Shown here one piece after another: positions 17,933-26,734 of a stretch of DNA of 64,000 nt. The notes beneath the pieces were generated by a model. It did not search any database and was not told where the DNA came from. It saw only the letters and a list, made by a program, of their open reading frames with translations. The stretch is from CAVTWD01 sp963738325. Lineage in GTDB: Bacteria > Actinomycetota > Acidimicrobiia > Acidimicrobiales > Ilumatobacteraceae. The stretch's first letter is position 1, and every line of letters starts with the position of its first letter. A program made the position numbers and the translations under genes. The stretch spans positions 248,001 through 312,000 of the forward strand of contig CAVTWD010000017.1 in NCBI GenBank assembly GCA_963738325.1, in the 5' to 3' direction.

Positions 17933-18468
17933 GCGACGCCCTCCGTTTCGCCGCTCGCCGCGCCGCCGCGGATGCGCGACCCGCTGCGGCGCTCATAGAA
18001 ATCCCGCAGCGCGCTGGTGAACAGCGCCACGATCCCGTCCTCGTCGAGCCCCGCCGCGTCCGCGGTGGCCACCCAGCCGACGAGCGACAGGCGGAGCGCG
18101 GTGATCTCGGGCAGCCCGACCTGGCTCAGCGTCGCCTCGATGAACGTGCCCTGGCCGGGCCGGCCGGCCGCCAGGCCCTTGATCTCCAATTCACGGTAGG
18201 CCTTCAGCACGGTGTTGGGGTTGATGGCCAGCGAGGCGACCACGTCTCGGACCTTGGGCAGCTGGTCGCCGGGCTTGAGGTAGCCCAGCCGCAGCGCGTG
18301 CTCGACCTGGTGCACAAGCTGCAGGTAGGTCGGCACGCCCGAGGCGGCGTCGAGCCGGAACTCGACCGGCGACACAGGCCCACCCTGCCTCTCCGGCTTC
18401 GAGCCGCCTTCGCTCGAACCGGGCGGCGAGGCACCTGCGCCGCCACTGTTACCTTTATCTATGGACAT
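17929..18468 (-). CDS. GntR family transcriptional regulator (YtrA subfamily)
   Basis: 179 residues. A disordered Gly/Ser/Pro N-terminus precedes the winged helix: PTYLQLVHQVEHALRLGYLKPGDQLP, then INPNTVLKAYRELE, the hallmark recognition helix of YtrA-type GntR proteins, and AGRPGQGTFI. The short C-terminal helix pair is typical of this subfamily, which has no large ligand domain. It overlaps the ABC ATPase start by 4 bp and probably represses this operon. A palindrome covers its start codon. Confidence 0.88.
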   Translation of the reverse strand: MSIDKGNSGGAGASPPGSSEGGSKPERQGGPVSPVEFRLDAASGVPTYLQLVHQVEHALRLGYLKPGDQLPKVRDVVASLAINPNTVLKAYRELEIKGLAAGRPGQGTFIEATLSQVGLPEITALRLSLVGWVATADAAGLDEDGIVALFTSALRDFYERRSGSRIRGGAASGETEGVA

Positions 18469-18472
18469 AGAT
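18457..18472. promoter_or_regulatory. Palindromic operator over the GntR start codon
   Basis: ATCTATGGACATAGAT has 7-bp arms (ATCTATG / CATAGAT) around a 2-bp centre and includes the GntR ATG (18466-18468). No Shine-Dalgarno is evident upstream of that ATG, so the mRNA may be leaderless with the promoter just upstream. Autorepression by the GntR protein is inferred. Confidence 0.5.
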
Positions 18473-18732
18473 CAACGGTACAGACGGCGGTGACGCTGTC
18501 CAGGCAGCAGCCAGCGGCGGGGGCACCGGACAGCCGCGCAGGCCGCGGTTACCGCAGGTGGCGCCGACAAGCCCATCCGCTACACCTGCGCCTTGCCCGG
18601 AGGCGCAGCCGCGTCATGGCAAGAGGAGCTGGCCCCGCTCCGGCGCGCCGCGATCCGCGGATCGGCCCTGCGACGGCCGCCACACGTCTTGCCGATCAGG
18701 TCGCTGCCACCGCTGAAGCGCCCGAGCGGCGC

Positions 18733-19185
18733 TCAGCCGGTCGAGCGCACCTCGAACACGGGGTGCTTCGGCGCGATGGCGAGCAACTGCTCGTCGGTGG
18801 CATCGGGTCCGACGCCTTCGAAGAACTGGCCGACTTCGGCCTTCCACTTCTTCAAGTAGGCCCGAAGGATCGGTGGCTTGGCCGCGTCGTCCACCTCCGT
18901 GGCCGAGAACGCCTCCGCCTTCTTGCCGAGCCGCAACTCGCCCGTGCCGGCGGCCCGCAGGTTGCGCACCCACTGCCCCTCCCCGCGGGGTGACACGAGG
19001 TACCGGTGCCCGTCGAAGTCGAGCGGGTTGACCGGCACGGTGCGCCATTCCCCGCTCTTGCGCCCCTTCACCGCCAACACCCGCGAGCCCCTGACGCTCA
19101 GGCCGAGGCGGGTCAGGCCGATCACGATGTTGTTGGCGACGTTCTTGGTGAACCAGCCCGGCTCGCGGTAATGGGCGGACGACAT
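18733..19185 (-). CDS. Deazaflavin (F420)-dependent nitroreductase family protein
   Basis: 150 residues, intact. The Ddn-family layout is clear: an N-terminal helix (FTKNVANNIVIGLTRLGL), then RVLAVKGRKSGEWRTVPVNP, GHRYLVSPRGEGQWVRNLRAAG and ELRLGKKAEAFSATEV. It probably uses F420H2 to reduce quinones, nitro compounds or related substrates at the membrane. It is divergent from the HxlR regulator (78 bp between starts) and may be controlled by it. It is a second member of the family that also appears, frameshifted, at 15.7 kb. Confidence 0.88.
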   Translation of the reverse strand: MSSAHYREPGWFTKNVANNIVIGLTRLGLSVRGSRVLAVKGRKSGEWRTVPVNPLDFDGHRYLVSPRGEGQWVRNLRAAGTGELRLGKKAEAFSATEVDDAAKPPILRAYLKKWKAEVGQFFEGVGPDATDEQLLAIAPKHPVFEVRSTG

Positions 19186-19238
19186 GCGACCATGTTCGCG
19201 CCGCTTGCGCCACGAACGGCGAGTGCCGGTCGGTTCAC

Positions 19239-19246
19239 TTGCGCAA
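19239..19246. promoter_or_regulatory. TTGCGCAA palindrome upstream of hxlR-type gene
   Basis: An 8-bp perfect palindrome in the 78-bp region between the divergent nitroreductase and HxlR genes. A closely related sequence recurs upstream of the molybdopterin gene. TACGGT at 19252 could be the -10 of the regulator. Binding by HxlR is inferred. Confidence 0.4.
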
Positions 19247-19263
19247 CGGGGTACGGTTGAGGG

Positions 19264-19725
19264 GTGAAGCGAACGCCCTTCGACTCGTGGCCGTGCTCGA
19301 TCGCGCGCACGGTCGATCTCGTGGGCGACTGGTGGACCCCGGTCGTGCTGCGGGAGGCCTACTTCGGGACCAAGCGCTTCGAGGACTTCCAGCGGCACTT
19401 GCAGATCGGCCGCAACATCCTGACCCAGCGGCTCGGCCGTCTGGTCGACGAGGGGCTCCTTGACAAGGTGCCGTACCACGAGCGGCCGCTGCGCCACGAG
19501 TACGTCCTCACCGAGAAGGGCCGTGACTTCTTCCCCGTGCTGGCCGCCATGGTGCGGTGGGGCGATCGCTGGCTGGCGGGCGACAAGGGCCCGCCGGTGC
19601 TGCTCGTGCACACCACATGTGGTCACGAGACGAGCGCCGAGGTGGTCTGCGCCGTCTGCGGTGAGCCGCTGGTGCTGGGCCAGGTGCGGGCGCGCCTCGG
19701 TCCCGGGAGTAAGTTGCACAACTGA
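19264..19725 (+). CDS. HxlR family transcriptional regulator with C-terminal zinc ribbon
   Basis: 153 residues. The winged-helix core shows CSIARTVDLVGDWWTPVVLREA, then FEDFQRHLQIGRNILTQRL and YHERPLRHEYVLTEKG, all standard HxlR features. A C-terminal extension has two Cys pairs (TTCGHE and CAVCGEPL) that probably bind zinc. HxlR proteins often respond to aldehydes, quinones or other electrophiles. The start is GTG at 19264. It sits between a divergent F420-type nitroreductase and a molybdopterin oxidoreductase, both plausible targets. Confidence 0.9.
   Translation: MKRTPFDSWPCSIARTVDLVGDWWTPVVLREAYFGTKRFEDFQRHLQIGRNILTQRLGRLVDEGLLDKVPYHERPLRHEYVLTEKGRDFFPVLAAMVRWGDRWLAGDKGPPVLLVHTTCGHETSAEVVCAVCGEPLVLGQVRARLGPGSKLHN
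19712..19723. promoter_or_regulatory. AGTTGCACAACT palindrome at the hxlR gene end
   Basis: 5-bp arms (AGTTG / CAACT) around CA, overlapping the last codons of the HxlR gene and about 65 bp upstream of the molybdopterin gene start. It shares the core TTGCRCAA with the site at 19239. A second site for the same regulator is inferred. Confidence 0.4.
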
Positions 19726-19787
19726 ACTGAGTGCACTACGGTGTCGCACGATCCGGGCCACGCCGAGCCCGAGGGCAGGAGGCAGCG

Positions 19788-22058
19788 TTGCGCGACACCG
19801 ACTGGCACCAGACGGCATGCATCCTCTGCGAGTGCAACTGCGGGATCGAGGTGCGCCTCGGCGGCGACGACGGCCGGCGCTTCGAGCGCATCCGCGGCGA
19901 CAAGGCTCATCCTGCCTCGCAGGGCTACACGTGCGAGAAGGCGCTGCGCCTCGACCACTACCAGAACCAGGGTGGTCGTCTCACGACGCCGCTGCGGCGA
20001 CGGCCCGACGGCAGCTTCGAAGCCATCGACTGGGACACCGCCATCGCCGAAGTGGCGGCGAAGTTCAGCGCCATCCGTGACACCCATGGCGGCGCCTCGA
20101 TCTTCTACTACGGCGGCGGCGGCCAGGGGAACCATCTCGGCGGGGCCTACAGCGGCGCCACGATGCGGGCCCTCGGCGGCCGCTACCGCTCGAGCGCACT
20201 GGCGCAGGAGAAGACCGGCGAGTTCTGGGTGAACGGGATGATGATGGGCGCCCCTGTGCGAGGCGAGTTCGAGCACTGCGAAGTCGCGCTGTTCGTGGGC
20301 AAGAACCCGTGGCAGACGCACGGCTTCCCGCACGCCCGCACCACGCTGAAGGAGATCGCGCACGACCCGAACCGCTGCCTCGTCGTCATCGACCCTCGGC
20401 GGACCGAGACGGCCGAGCTCGCCGACGTCCACCTTCAAGTACGACCGGGAACGGATGCGTGGCTGCTGGCCGCGCTGGCGGCCGTGCTCGTGCAGGAGGG
20501 GCTGCTGGTGTCGAGCTGGCTCGCCGACCATGCCTCCGGCCTCGACGAGGTGGTAGCGGCGCTGCGCGACGTACCGGTCGGCAACCACTGCGCGATCGCC
20601 GGTGTCGACGAGGACCTCGTGCGGAGGACCGCCCGCCGCATCGCGGCCGCGGCGAGCGTCGCCGTGTTCGAGGACCTCGGGATCCAGATGTCGCTCCACT
20701 CGACGCTTGCGAGCTACCTCGAGAAGCTCGTGTGGTTGCTCACCGGCAACCTCGGCATCCCCGGCGGCCAGTATGTGCCGTCGGCCCTCGTGGCCATCGG
20801 TCGTACGACGAAGGAAGGCGGGCCGGGCGCCACTGTCAGCCCGGTGGCGAAGGCGCGCATCATCTCGGGGCTCGTGCCCTGCAATGTGATCGCCGAGGAG
20901 ATCCTCACCGACCATCCCGATCGGTACCGGGCCATGCTCGTGGAGAGCGCCAACCCCGCCCACTCACTGGCCGATTCGCGACGGATGCGCGAGGCGCTGT
21001 CCTCGCTCGAGCTGCTGGTGGTCGTCGACGTGGCCATGACCGAGACGGCGCGTCTCGCGCACTACGTGCTGCCCGCGCCGACGCAGTACGAGAAGTGGGA
21101 AGCCACGTTCTTCAACTTCGACTTCCCCCGCAACGTCTTCCACCTCCGCCGCCCCCTCCTCGATCCGCCCGACGGAGTGCTGCCCGAGCCGGAGATCCAT
21201 GCTCGCCTGGCCGAGGCCTTGGGCGCTCTGCCCGAGGCCGCGGTGACGCCGTTGCGGGCGGCCTCCGAGCGGGGACGCGCCGCCTTCGCCGAGGCCTTCT
21301 TCGCGGCCACCGGCGCCGACGAGTCGCTCGGCGCGGTCGCCCCGTTGCTGCTCTATCGCACGCTCGGGCCCACGCTGCCCGACGGGGCCGCCGCGGCCGC
21401 CGTCCTATGGGGGGCCGCGCACCGCTGCGCCCTGGCCAACCCCGACGGCGTCCGCCGGGCCGGTTTCACCGGCGACGGGCTCGAAGCGGGCGAGCAGTTG
21501 TTCGACTCCATCTTGTCGAGCCCGTCCGGCGTGATCATCACCGACGACGAGCCCGACGTGACGTGGCGGCGCCTGCGCACGAGCGACGGGCGGGTGCAGC
21601 TGGCCATCCCGGAACTGCTCGACGAGCTGAGCCGGCTGCGCCAGGAGGCGCCGCCGGCCAGCGACCCGGACTGGCCCTTCGTGCTGTCCGCCGGCGAGCG
21701 GCGGTCCTTCACCGCCAACACCATCATCCGCGACCCGGCGTGGCGCAAGCGGGACGCGGGCGGGGCGCTGCGCATCAGCCCGCACGACGCGGACCGGCTC
21801 GGCCTCGTCGACGGCGGGCGGGTCCGCCTCAGCACGAAGCGGGCGACGCTCGAGGTCTCGGTCGAGGTGAACGACGGCATGCGGCCCGGGCATGTGTCGT
21901 TGCCGAACGGCCTCGGCCTCGACCATCCCGACGGCAGTGGCGACCGTGTCGTCACGGGTGCGGCGCCCAACGAGCTGACCGCCTCCGAGGACCGTGACCC
22001 GATCGCGGGGACACCCTGGCACAAGCACGTGCCCGCGCGACTCGAAGCGGTGGTCTGA
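19788..22058 (+). CDS. Molybdopterin-dependent oxidoreductase (formate dehydrogenase-like)
   Basis: 756 residues with TTG start at 19788, chosen because AGGAGG lies 5 nt upstream; earlier in-frame starts lack this. The N-terminal Fe4S4 motif is ACILCECNCGIEV with a fourth Cys in GYTCEKAL. A Mo-bis-PGD domain follows (IDWDTAIAEVAAKFSAIRD; FVGKNPWQTHGF; VIDPRRTETAELAD), then a C-terminal dinucleotide-binding domain (RISPHDADRLGLVDGGRVR; HVSLPNGLG). No selenocysteine is apparent. The substrate is uncertain: formate, aldehyde or another oxyanion is possible. It is monomeric-looking, with no partner subunits adjacent, and lies downstream of the HxlR gene. Confidence 0.88.
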   Translation: MRDTDWHQTACILCECNCGIEVRLGGDDGRRFERIRGDKAHPASQGYTCEKALRLDHYQNQGGRLTTPLRRRPDGSFEAIDWDTAIAEVAAKFSAIRDTHGGASIFYYGGGGQGNHLGGAYSGATMRALGGRYRSSALAQEKTGEFWVNGMMMGAPVRGEFEHCEVALFVGKNPWQTHGFPHARTTLKEIAHDPNRCLVVIDPRRTETAELADVHLQVRPGTDAWLLAALAAVLVQEGLLVSSWLADHASGLDEVVAALRDVPVGNHCAIAGVDEDLVRRTARRIAAAASVAVFEDLGIQMSLHSTLASYLEKLVWLLTGNLGIPGGQYVPSALVAIGRTTKEGGPGATVSPVAKARIISGLVPCNVIAEEILTDHPDRYRAMLVESANPAHSLADSRRMREALSSLELLVVVDVAMTETARLAHYVLPAPTQYEKWEATFFNFDFPRNVFHLRRPLLDPPDGVLPEPEIHARLAEALGALPEAAVTPLRAASERGRAAFAEAFFAATGADESLGAVAPLLLYRTLGPTLPDGAAAAAVLWGAAHRCALANPDGVRRAGFTGDGLEAGEQLFDSILSSPSGVIITDDEPDVTWRRLRTSDGRVQLAIPELLDELSRLRQEAPPASDPDWPFVLSAGERRSFTANTIIRDPAWRKRDAGGALRISPHDADRLGLVDGGRVRLSTKRATLEVSVEVNDGMRPGHVSLPNGLGLDHPDGSGDRVVTGAAPNELTASEDRDPIAGTPWHKHVPARLEAVV

Positions 22059-22066
22059 CGAGGGGG

Positions 22067-23567
22067 CTAGGTGTAACTGGCGCGCAGCTCCCGCTTGAGC
22101 ACCTTGCCCGTGACGTTCTTCGGGAGGTCGTCGACGAACTCGACGGTCTTGGGCACCTTGTAGCCGGCGAGGCGAGCCCGCACGTGCGCGCTCAGCTCGT
22201 CGGCGCTCACGTCGGCCCCGGGGCGGAGCACGATGACGGCGTGCACCCGTTCTCCCCAACGGGTGTCGGGCACGCCGATCACGGCCGCATCGAGCACGGC
22301 CGGATGCGCGAACAGCACGTCCTCGACCTCCCGCGGGTACACGTTCTCGCCACCCGTCACGATCATGTCCTTCAGGCGGTCGCTCACGTGGAGGTAGCCG
22401 CGCTCGTCGCGGTAGCCGAGATCCCCGGTGTGCATCCATCCGCCCCGCAGCGCCTCGGCCGTCTCGACCGGGCGGTTCCAGTACTCGCGCATGACCGCCG
22501 GGCCACGCGTCACGATCTCACCCACCACGCCGGGGCCCACCGGTCGATCGTCCGCGTCGACCACGCGGGTCTCGAAGCCGGTGGCGTCGGTGCCGGCTGA
22601 AGCCAGCTTGGCCTCGTCGTCGGGATCGTGGTCCTCGGGGCGCAGCAGCGAGCACCCCGAGGTCTCGGTCATGCCGAAGAACTGGAGGAACTCGCAGCGG
22701 AACACTCGCAGGGCGCGGCGCAGGAGCTCGGGGGCGATGGGCGACGCGCCGTATTGCACCATGCGCAGGGACGGGAACTCGACGTCGTCGATCCCGGGCA
22801 GGTTCACCATCACGTTGATGGTCGTCGGCACGAGCAGCACCTGCGTGACCGACTCGTCGCTCATCAGCTTGACGAGGCCGACGGGGTCGAAGGCTCGTTG
22901 GAGCACGAGCGTGGCGCCCGCGTGGACGTGCGCGTAGGCGAGGTTGGCAGCGATGTGGAACATCGGCAGGGTCTGGCAGAACACGTCCCCCGGCCGCACC
23001 CGGATCTCCGCGCCGTTGGCGTAGCAGCGGGCCCACACCGCCAGGTTGGTGAGCACCGCCCCTTTCGGCTTGCCGGTCGTGCCGGAGGTGTACAGCACCG
23101 TGGCGGCGGTGTCGGCTTCGAGGGCGGGTGAGTCATCAAGGGGATCGGTGCCGAGCACCACCTCCTCGTAGTCGTCGCCGGGGCCCGCTCCCCCGTAGTG
23201 GAGGAAGTCCGGTGCCGGCAGCTGCGTCCCCACCTCGCCGTGGCCGGTGCCGACGATGGCGAGCGCCGGCGCGCAGTCCTCCACGATCCAGGCCAGCTCG
23301 GGCAGGGCGAGGCGGTAGTTCAACGGCACGAGCACCACCCCGGCGCGTTGCGCGCCCACCTGGATCTCGAGGAATTCGGCATCGTTGGCGGCGAGCAGCG
23401 CGACGCGGTCCCCGCGTGCCAATCCCCGCTCGGCGAAGGCCCAGCGCGAGGCGGTCGGCGCGCCTGTCAACCTCGGCGAAGCGAAGCCGCCGGCGATCGT
23501 CGACGGCCCCGTCGCGTTCCGGGAAGCGGCCGGCGACGTTGCGGACGATGTCAGGCACGACCGGCAC
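22067..23567 (-). pseudogene. Acyl-CoA synthetase (AMP-forming), one frameshift
   Basis: The GTG at 23567 has GAGGAGG 5 nt upstream and opens PVVPDIVRNVAGRFPERDGAV. At about 23435 the sense passes from this frame (RRADRLALG) to WAFAERGLARGDRVALLAAND. The rest is a full ANL ligase: P-loop YTSGTTGKPKGAVL, FGMTETSG, the adenylate aspartate in HTGDLGYRDERGY, hinge SDRLKDMIVTGGENVYP, and the C-terminal catalytic Lys in NVTGKVLKREL. It activates a fatty or aromatic acid with ATP and CoA. It is divergent from a second ligase across 63 bp. Confidence 0.85.
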
Positions 23568-23630
23568 GGCGCCTCCTCGGGCTCGGGCACGACGTTAGGT
23601 TCGGTGTCGTCGCGAACCCAAGGGGGCAGG

Positions 23631-25202
23631 ATGCTCGTCGGAGATCTGTTGCGGCGCAACGTCATGCACTTCGGCGCGGAGCAAGCGGTGGTCGTGCCCG
23701 ACGGCCGCACCTGGACGTGGAGCGAGCTCGCCGACGACGTGGATCGCACCCGCGCGGCTGGCAACGTCTCGGGCTCGCACCGGGTGATCGCATCGCCATG
23801 CTGGCGCCGAACTGCGGCGAGTACCTCGTCTACTTCTTCGCCTGTGCAACGAGCGGGTTCGTCGGCGCGCCCCTGAACATCCGCCTCACGGCTTCCGACC
23901 TCGCCGCCTACCTCCGCATCGTCGAACCGGCCGCCCTCACCGTCCACGCCTCCCAAGCCGCGTTGGCCGCTTCCGTGCTCGAGCAGGTCTCCGTCCCTCA
24001 TGTCATCGGCTTCGGCGGCGCCCACCCCTTCTTCCTCGACGGGCGCGAGCTGCTGGACGCCGAGCGGCCCGAGCCGTTCGAGGCCGAGCTCACCCCCGAC
24101 GCGCCGTACATGCTGGGGGCGACGTCGGGCACGACCGGCAACGCGAAGGCCACCGTGCTCACGCACGCCAACGCCGTCGCCGCCATCGGGTCGTGGATGG
24201 CCGAGCTCCCCGTGCCCGAGTGCGGCACCAACCTCCAGAACATCCCGCTCTTCTTCAACCCGGGTGGGCCCGCCGGCCTGCACCCCGTGCTGGCCAAGGG
24301 CGGCCGTACCGTGGTCGCGCCGAGCTTCGAGCCGGCCTCGTTCTCCGCGCTGGCCGCTCGCTACCGGCCCACCCACACGATCCTCGTCCCCACGATGGTG
24401 CGCATGGTGCTCGATGACCCCGACGCGGTCGGCACCGACTTCACCAGTCTGCTCGGCGTGACGTCCGGTGGTTCACCGCTGTCGCCGCGAGCTGCTCCTC
24501 GACGCCCGCGCCGCTTTCGGCGACGTGTTCTTCCCGCTCTACGGGATGGCCGAGACGTACTCGTGCGGCCTGATCCTCCGGCGCGAGGACCAGTCGCTCG
24601 ACGGCAGCGAGCGGTCCAACCGCCGCCTCGACTCCGCGGGCAAGCCCACCGTCTACAACCGGGTACGCGTCGTCGACGAGGCTGGACTCGACGTGGCCCA
24701 CGACGGCGAGGCGGTCGGCGAGGTGATCCTGACCGGTGCCACGGTGTCACCCGGGTACTTCCGCATGCCGGAGGAGACCTCCGCCTCGCGCCTCGGCCGC
24801 TGGTTCCGCTCGGGCGACCTGGCCACCGTCGATGACGAAGGCTTCGTCACCATCGTCGATCGAGCCAAGGACATCATCATCACCGGCGGCATCAACGTGG
24901 CGTCGCGAGAGGTGGAGGAGACCGTGGCCCGCCATCCCGCCGTGGCGGCCTGCGCCGCCATCGGTCTCCCCCACCCCACCTGGGGCGAGACGGTGCACGT
25001 CGTGGTGGTGCCCCGGCCGGGGGCCACGGTCGACGAAGCGACCATCCTCGCCTTCGCCGAAGCGAACCTGGCCCGCTACAAGCGCCCCCGCTCGGCGAGC
25101 CTGGCCGAATCCCTTCCCATCTCGGCCACCGGGAAGGTCCTCAAACGAGAGCTGCGCACCCAGCTCGCGCCCCAGGTGGCACCCGAACGCGAGACGTTGT
25201 GA
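23631..25202 (+). pseudogene. Acyl-CoA synthetase (AMP-forming), two frameshifts
   Basis: ATG 23631 opens LVGDLLRRNVMHFGAEQAVV. Sense then moves at about 23770 to a frame with GLAPGDRIAMLAPNCGEYLV and P-loop GATSGTTGNAKATVLTH, and at about 24480 to a frame with PLYGMAETYSCG, FRSGDLATVDDEGFV, DRAKDIIITGGINV and the catalytic Lys in SATGKVLKREL. The two shifts cancel, so the span equals 523 codons plus stop, which favours compensating base-call errors over old decay. The P-loop has SGTTGNAK in place of SGTTGxPK. The stop codon TGA is the first three bases of a dispersed repeat. Confidence 0.83.
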
Positions 25203-25294
25203 CAAGTTCTGGTACCGAGGTGGATCCGGGCTCTGCCGGTCGGCCGGAGCACGTGATTCGAAGGGGGGAAGGTCTCCTTCCCCTTCGCTAGAAC
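25200..25294 (+). repeat. Dispersed hairpin repeat, copy A
   Basis: Begins TGACAAGTTCT at the ligase stop codon and continues through GGATCCGGGCTCTGCCGGTC to a strong hairpin at 25259-25287 (CGAAGGGGGGAAGG / CCTTCCCCTTCG with a small bulge). It is about 70-75 percent alike to copy B at 42334, and the hairpin recurs inverted in copy C at 55640. It may act as a terminator or REP-like element; no T-run follows. Confidence 0.65.
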
Positions 25295-25308
25295 GAGGAG
25301 GCCCGCTG

Positions 25309-26049
25309 ATGCCGTTCACGTGGACCGAGGACACCGAGCCCTTCACCGATCTGCGCGACCACACGCCGGCCCGCTTCGTGCTCGAGCAAGTGGAGGATGC
25401 CAACTTCAGCTTGCGCCGCAGCTTCCGCTACCAGCCCGCCGGCACCGACCCCATCGACGTGACGCCCACGGCGCTCCCCCGCACCGACCTCGCCTCGATC
25501 CCGTCGTTCATGTCGTGGTTCGTCAGCCGCTACGGCCGGCACACGGCGGCCGCCCTGGTCCACGACCGGCTCTATCAGGAGGTCGAACGGGTGCCGGTCG
25601 AGCGGGCCGCGGCCGACCGTGTGTTCTTGCACGCGATGGATGCGCTCGACGTGCCGCCCGTGCGCAGCCGCGTGATGTGGGCCGGCGTCGCCGCCGCCAC
25701 CCGGTGGATCACGACGCCCTGGGGCCGCGTCGGCATCATCGCGTGGGGGCTGGCCGCGGCCGCCGGCACCGGCTTGCTCGTGTACGGCTTCGTGTCGCTC
25801 ACTTGGTGGGCCGTGGTCGTGGCGCTGGCCGCCCCTGCCCTCGGGGCTCTGCTGTGGGGCCGGCGGGCCTACCCGGCCGGGCTGATCGGCGGCTACGCCG
25901 TCTTGTTCGTCGTCGTTCCCGCGCTGGCGTCGTGGATCGGCTGGCTGTCGTACTGGGTGGCCGAGCAACTGGTGCGCCTCGGCCGGAAGCTGCTCCCGCA
26001 CAACCGGGGCAAGCCGTTGCCCCGCCCGGTGAGCTACAAGGAGGCCTGA
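25309..26049 (+). CDS. DUF1353 domain protein with C-terminal membrane segments
   Basis: 246 residues. The N-terminal half matches DUF1353 (TALPRTDLASIPSF followed by AALVHDRLYQE), a small phage- and bacteria-associated fold with conserved D and H residues suggestive of metal binding or hydrolysis. The C-terminal half has about three hydrophobic helices (GIIAWGLAAAAGTGLLVYG; WWAVVVALAAPALGALLWG; YAVLFVVVPALASWIGWL), so the domain is probably membrane-tethered. ATG 25309 is preceded by GAGGAGG. It is followed at 13 bp by the next gene on the same strand. Confidence 0.8.
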   Translation: MPFTWTEDTEPFTDLRDHTPARFVLEQVEDANFSLRRSFRYQPAGTDPIDVTPTALPRTDLASIPSFMSWFVSRYGRHTAAALVHDRLYQEVERVPVERAAADRVFLHAMDALDVPPVRSRVMWAGVAAATRWITTPWGRVGIIAWGLAAAAGTGLLVYGFVSLTWWAVVVALAAPALGALLWGRRAYPAGLIGGYAVLFVVVPALASWIGWLSYWVAEQLVRLGRKLLPHNRGKPLPRPVSYKEA

Positions 26050-26062
26050 GGGTGGTGACCTC

Positions 26063-26734
26063 ATGAGCCGGCGCCGTCCCACCCCCGTCTACCTGGAGGT
26101 CGGCGCCAAGCGTGTGTTCGCCGGCGCCCTCGACTGGCCTGGCTGGATCCGTTCGGCCAAGACGCCCGACGACGCCGTCGACGCGCTGGCGACCTACGCG
26201 CCCCGGTACTCGGTCGCCACCAGTCGAGCGGGGGTGGCGTTCCCGCTCGCGCTCGCCGACGCCTTCGACGTGGTCGAGGAGCTACCGGGGTCGGCCGGCA
26301 CCGACTTCGGCGTTCCCGGCGACGTGCCCCAGCACGACCACCGGCCCCTCACCACCGCCGCCGCCCGCCGCCAGGCCGCGATCGTGCGCGCGTCGTGGGA
26401 CGTGCTCGACGATGTCGTCGCGCACTCGCCGGAACACCTCCGCAAAGGTCCGCGGGGAGGCGGTCGGGACCGTGACGCCATCGCCGCTCACGTGGTGGCG
26501 GCCGAGCAGTCCTATGCCCGCAAGCTCGGCGTGCGGCGGCCGCCCCCGAAGGACCGCGACGAGGTCGACGAGCTGCGCGCGGCCATCGTGGACGTGCTGG
26601 CCCACGCCTCGAAAGGTGACGCACTCGTCGAGCGGGGCTGGCCGCCCCGCTACGCGGCGCGGCGCGTCGCGTGGCACGCGCTCGACCACGCCTGGGAGAT
26701 CGAAGACCGCCGGACAGGAGGGGATCAGCCATGA
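26063..26734 (+). CDS. Hypothetical protein, DinB-like helical domain
   Basis: 223 residues. The N-terminal part (YLEVGAKRVFAGALDWPGWIR; DAVDALATYAPRYS) resembles a HicB-like or small alpha/beta domain. The C-terminal part is helical with GRDRDAIAAHVVAAEQSYARKLG and WHALDHAWEIEDR, resembling DinB-like proteins, where His residues bind a metal. No enzymatic role can be assigned. The stop overlaps the start of the FAD oxidase gene (ATGA), so they are probably co-translated. Confidence 0.7.
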   Translation: MSRRRPTPVYLEVGAKRVFAGALDWPGWIRSAKTPDDAVDALATYAPRYSVATSRAGVAFPLALADAFDVVEELPGSAGTDFGVPGDVPQHDHRPLTTAAARRQAAIVRASWDVLDDVVAHSPEHLRKGPRGGGRDRDAIAAHVVAAEQSYARKLGVRRPPPKDRDEVDELRAAIVDVLAHASKGDALVERGWPPRYAARRVAWHALDHAWEIEDRRTGGDQP

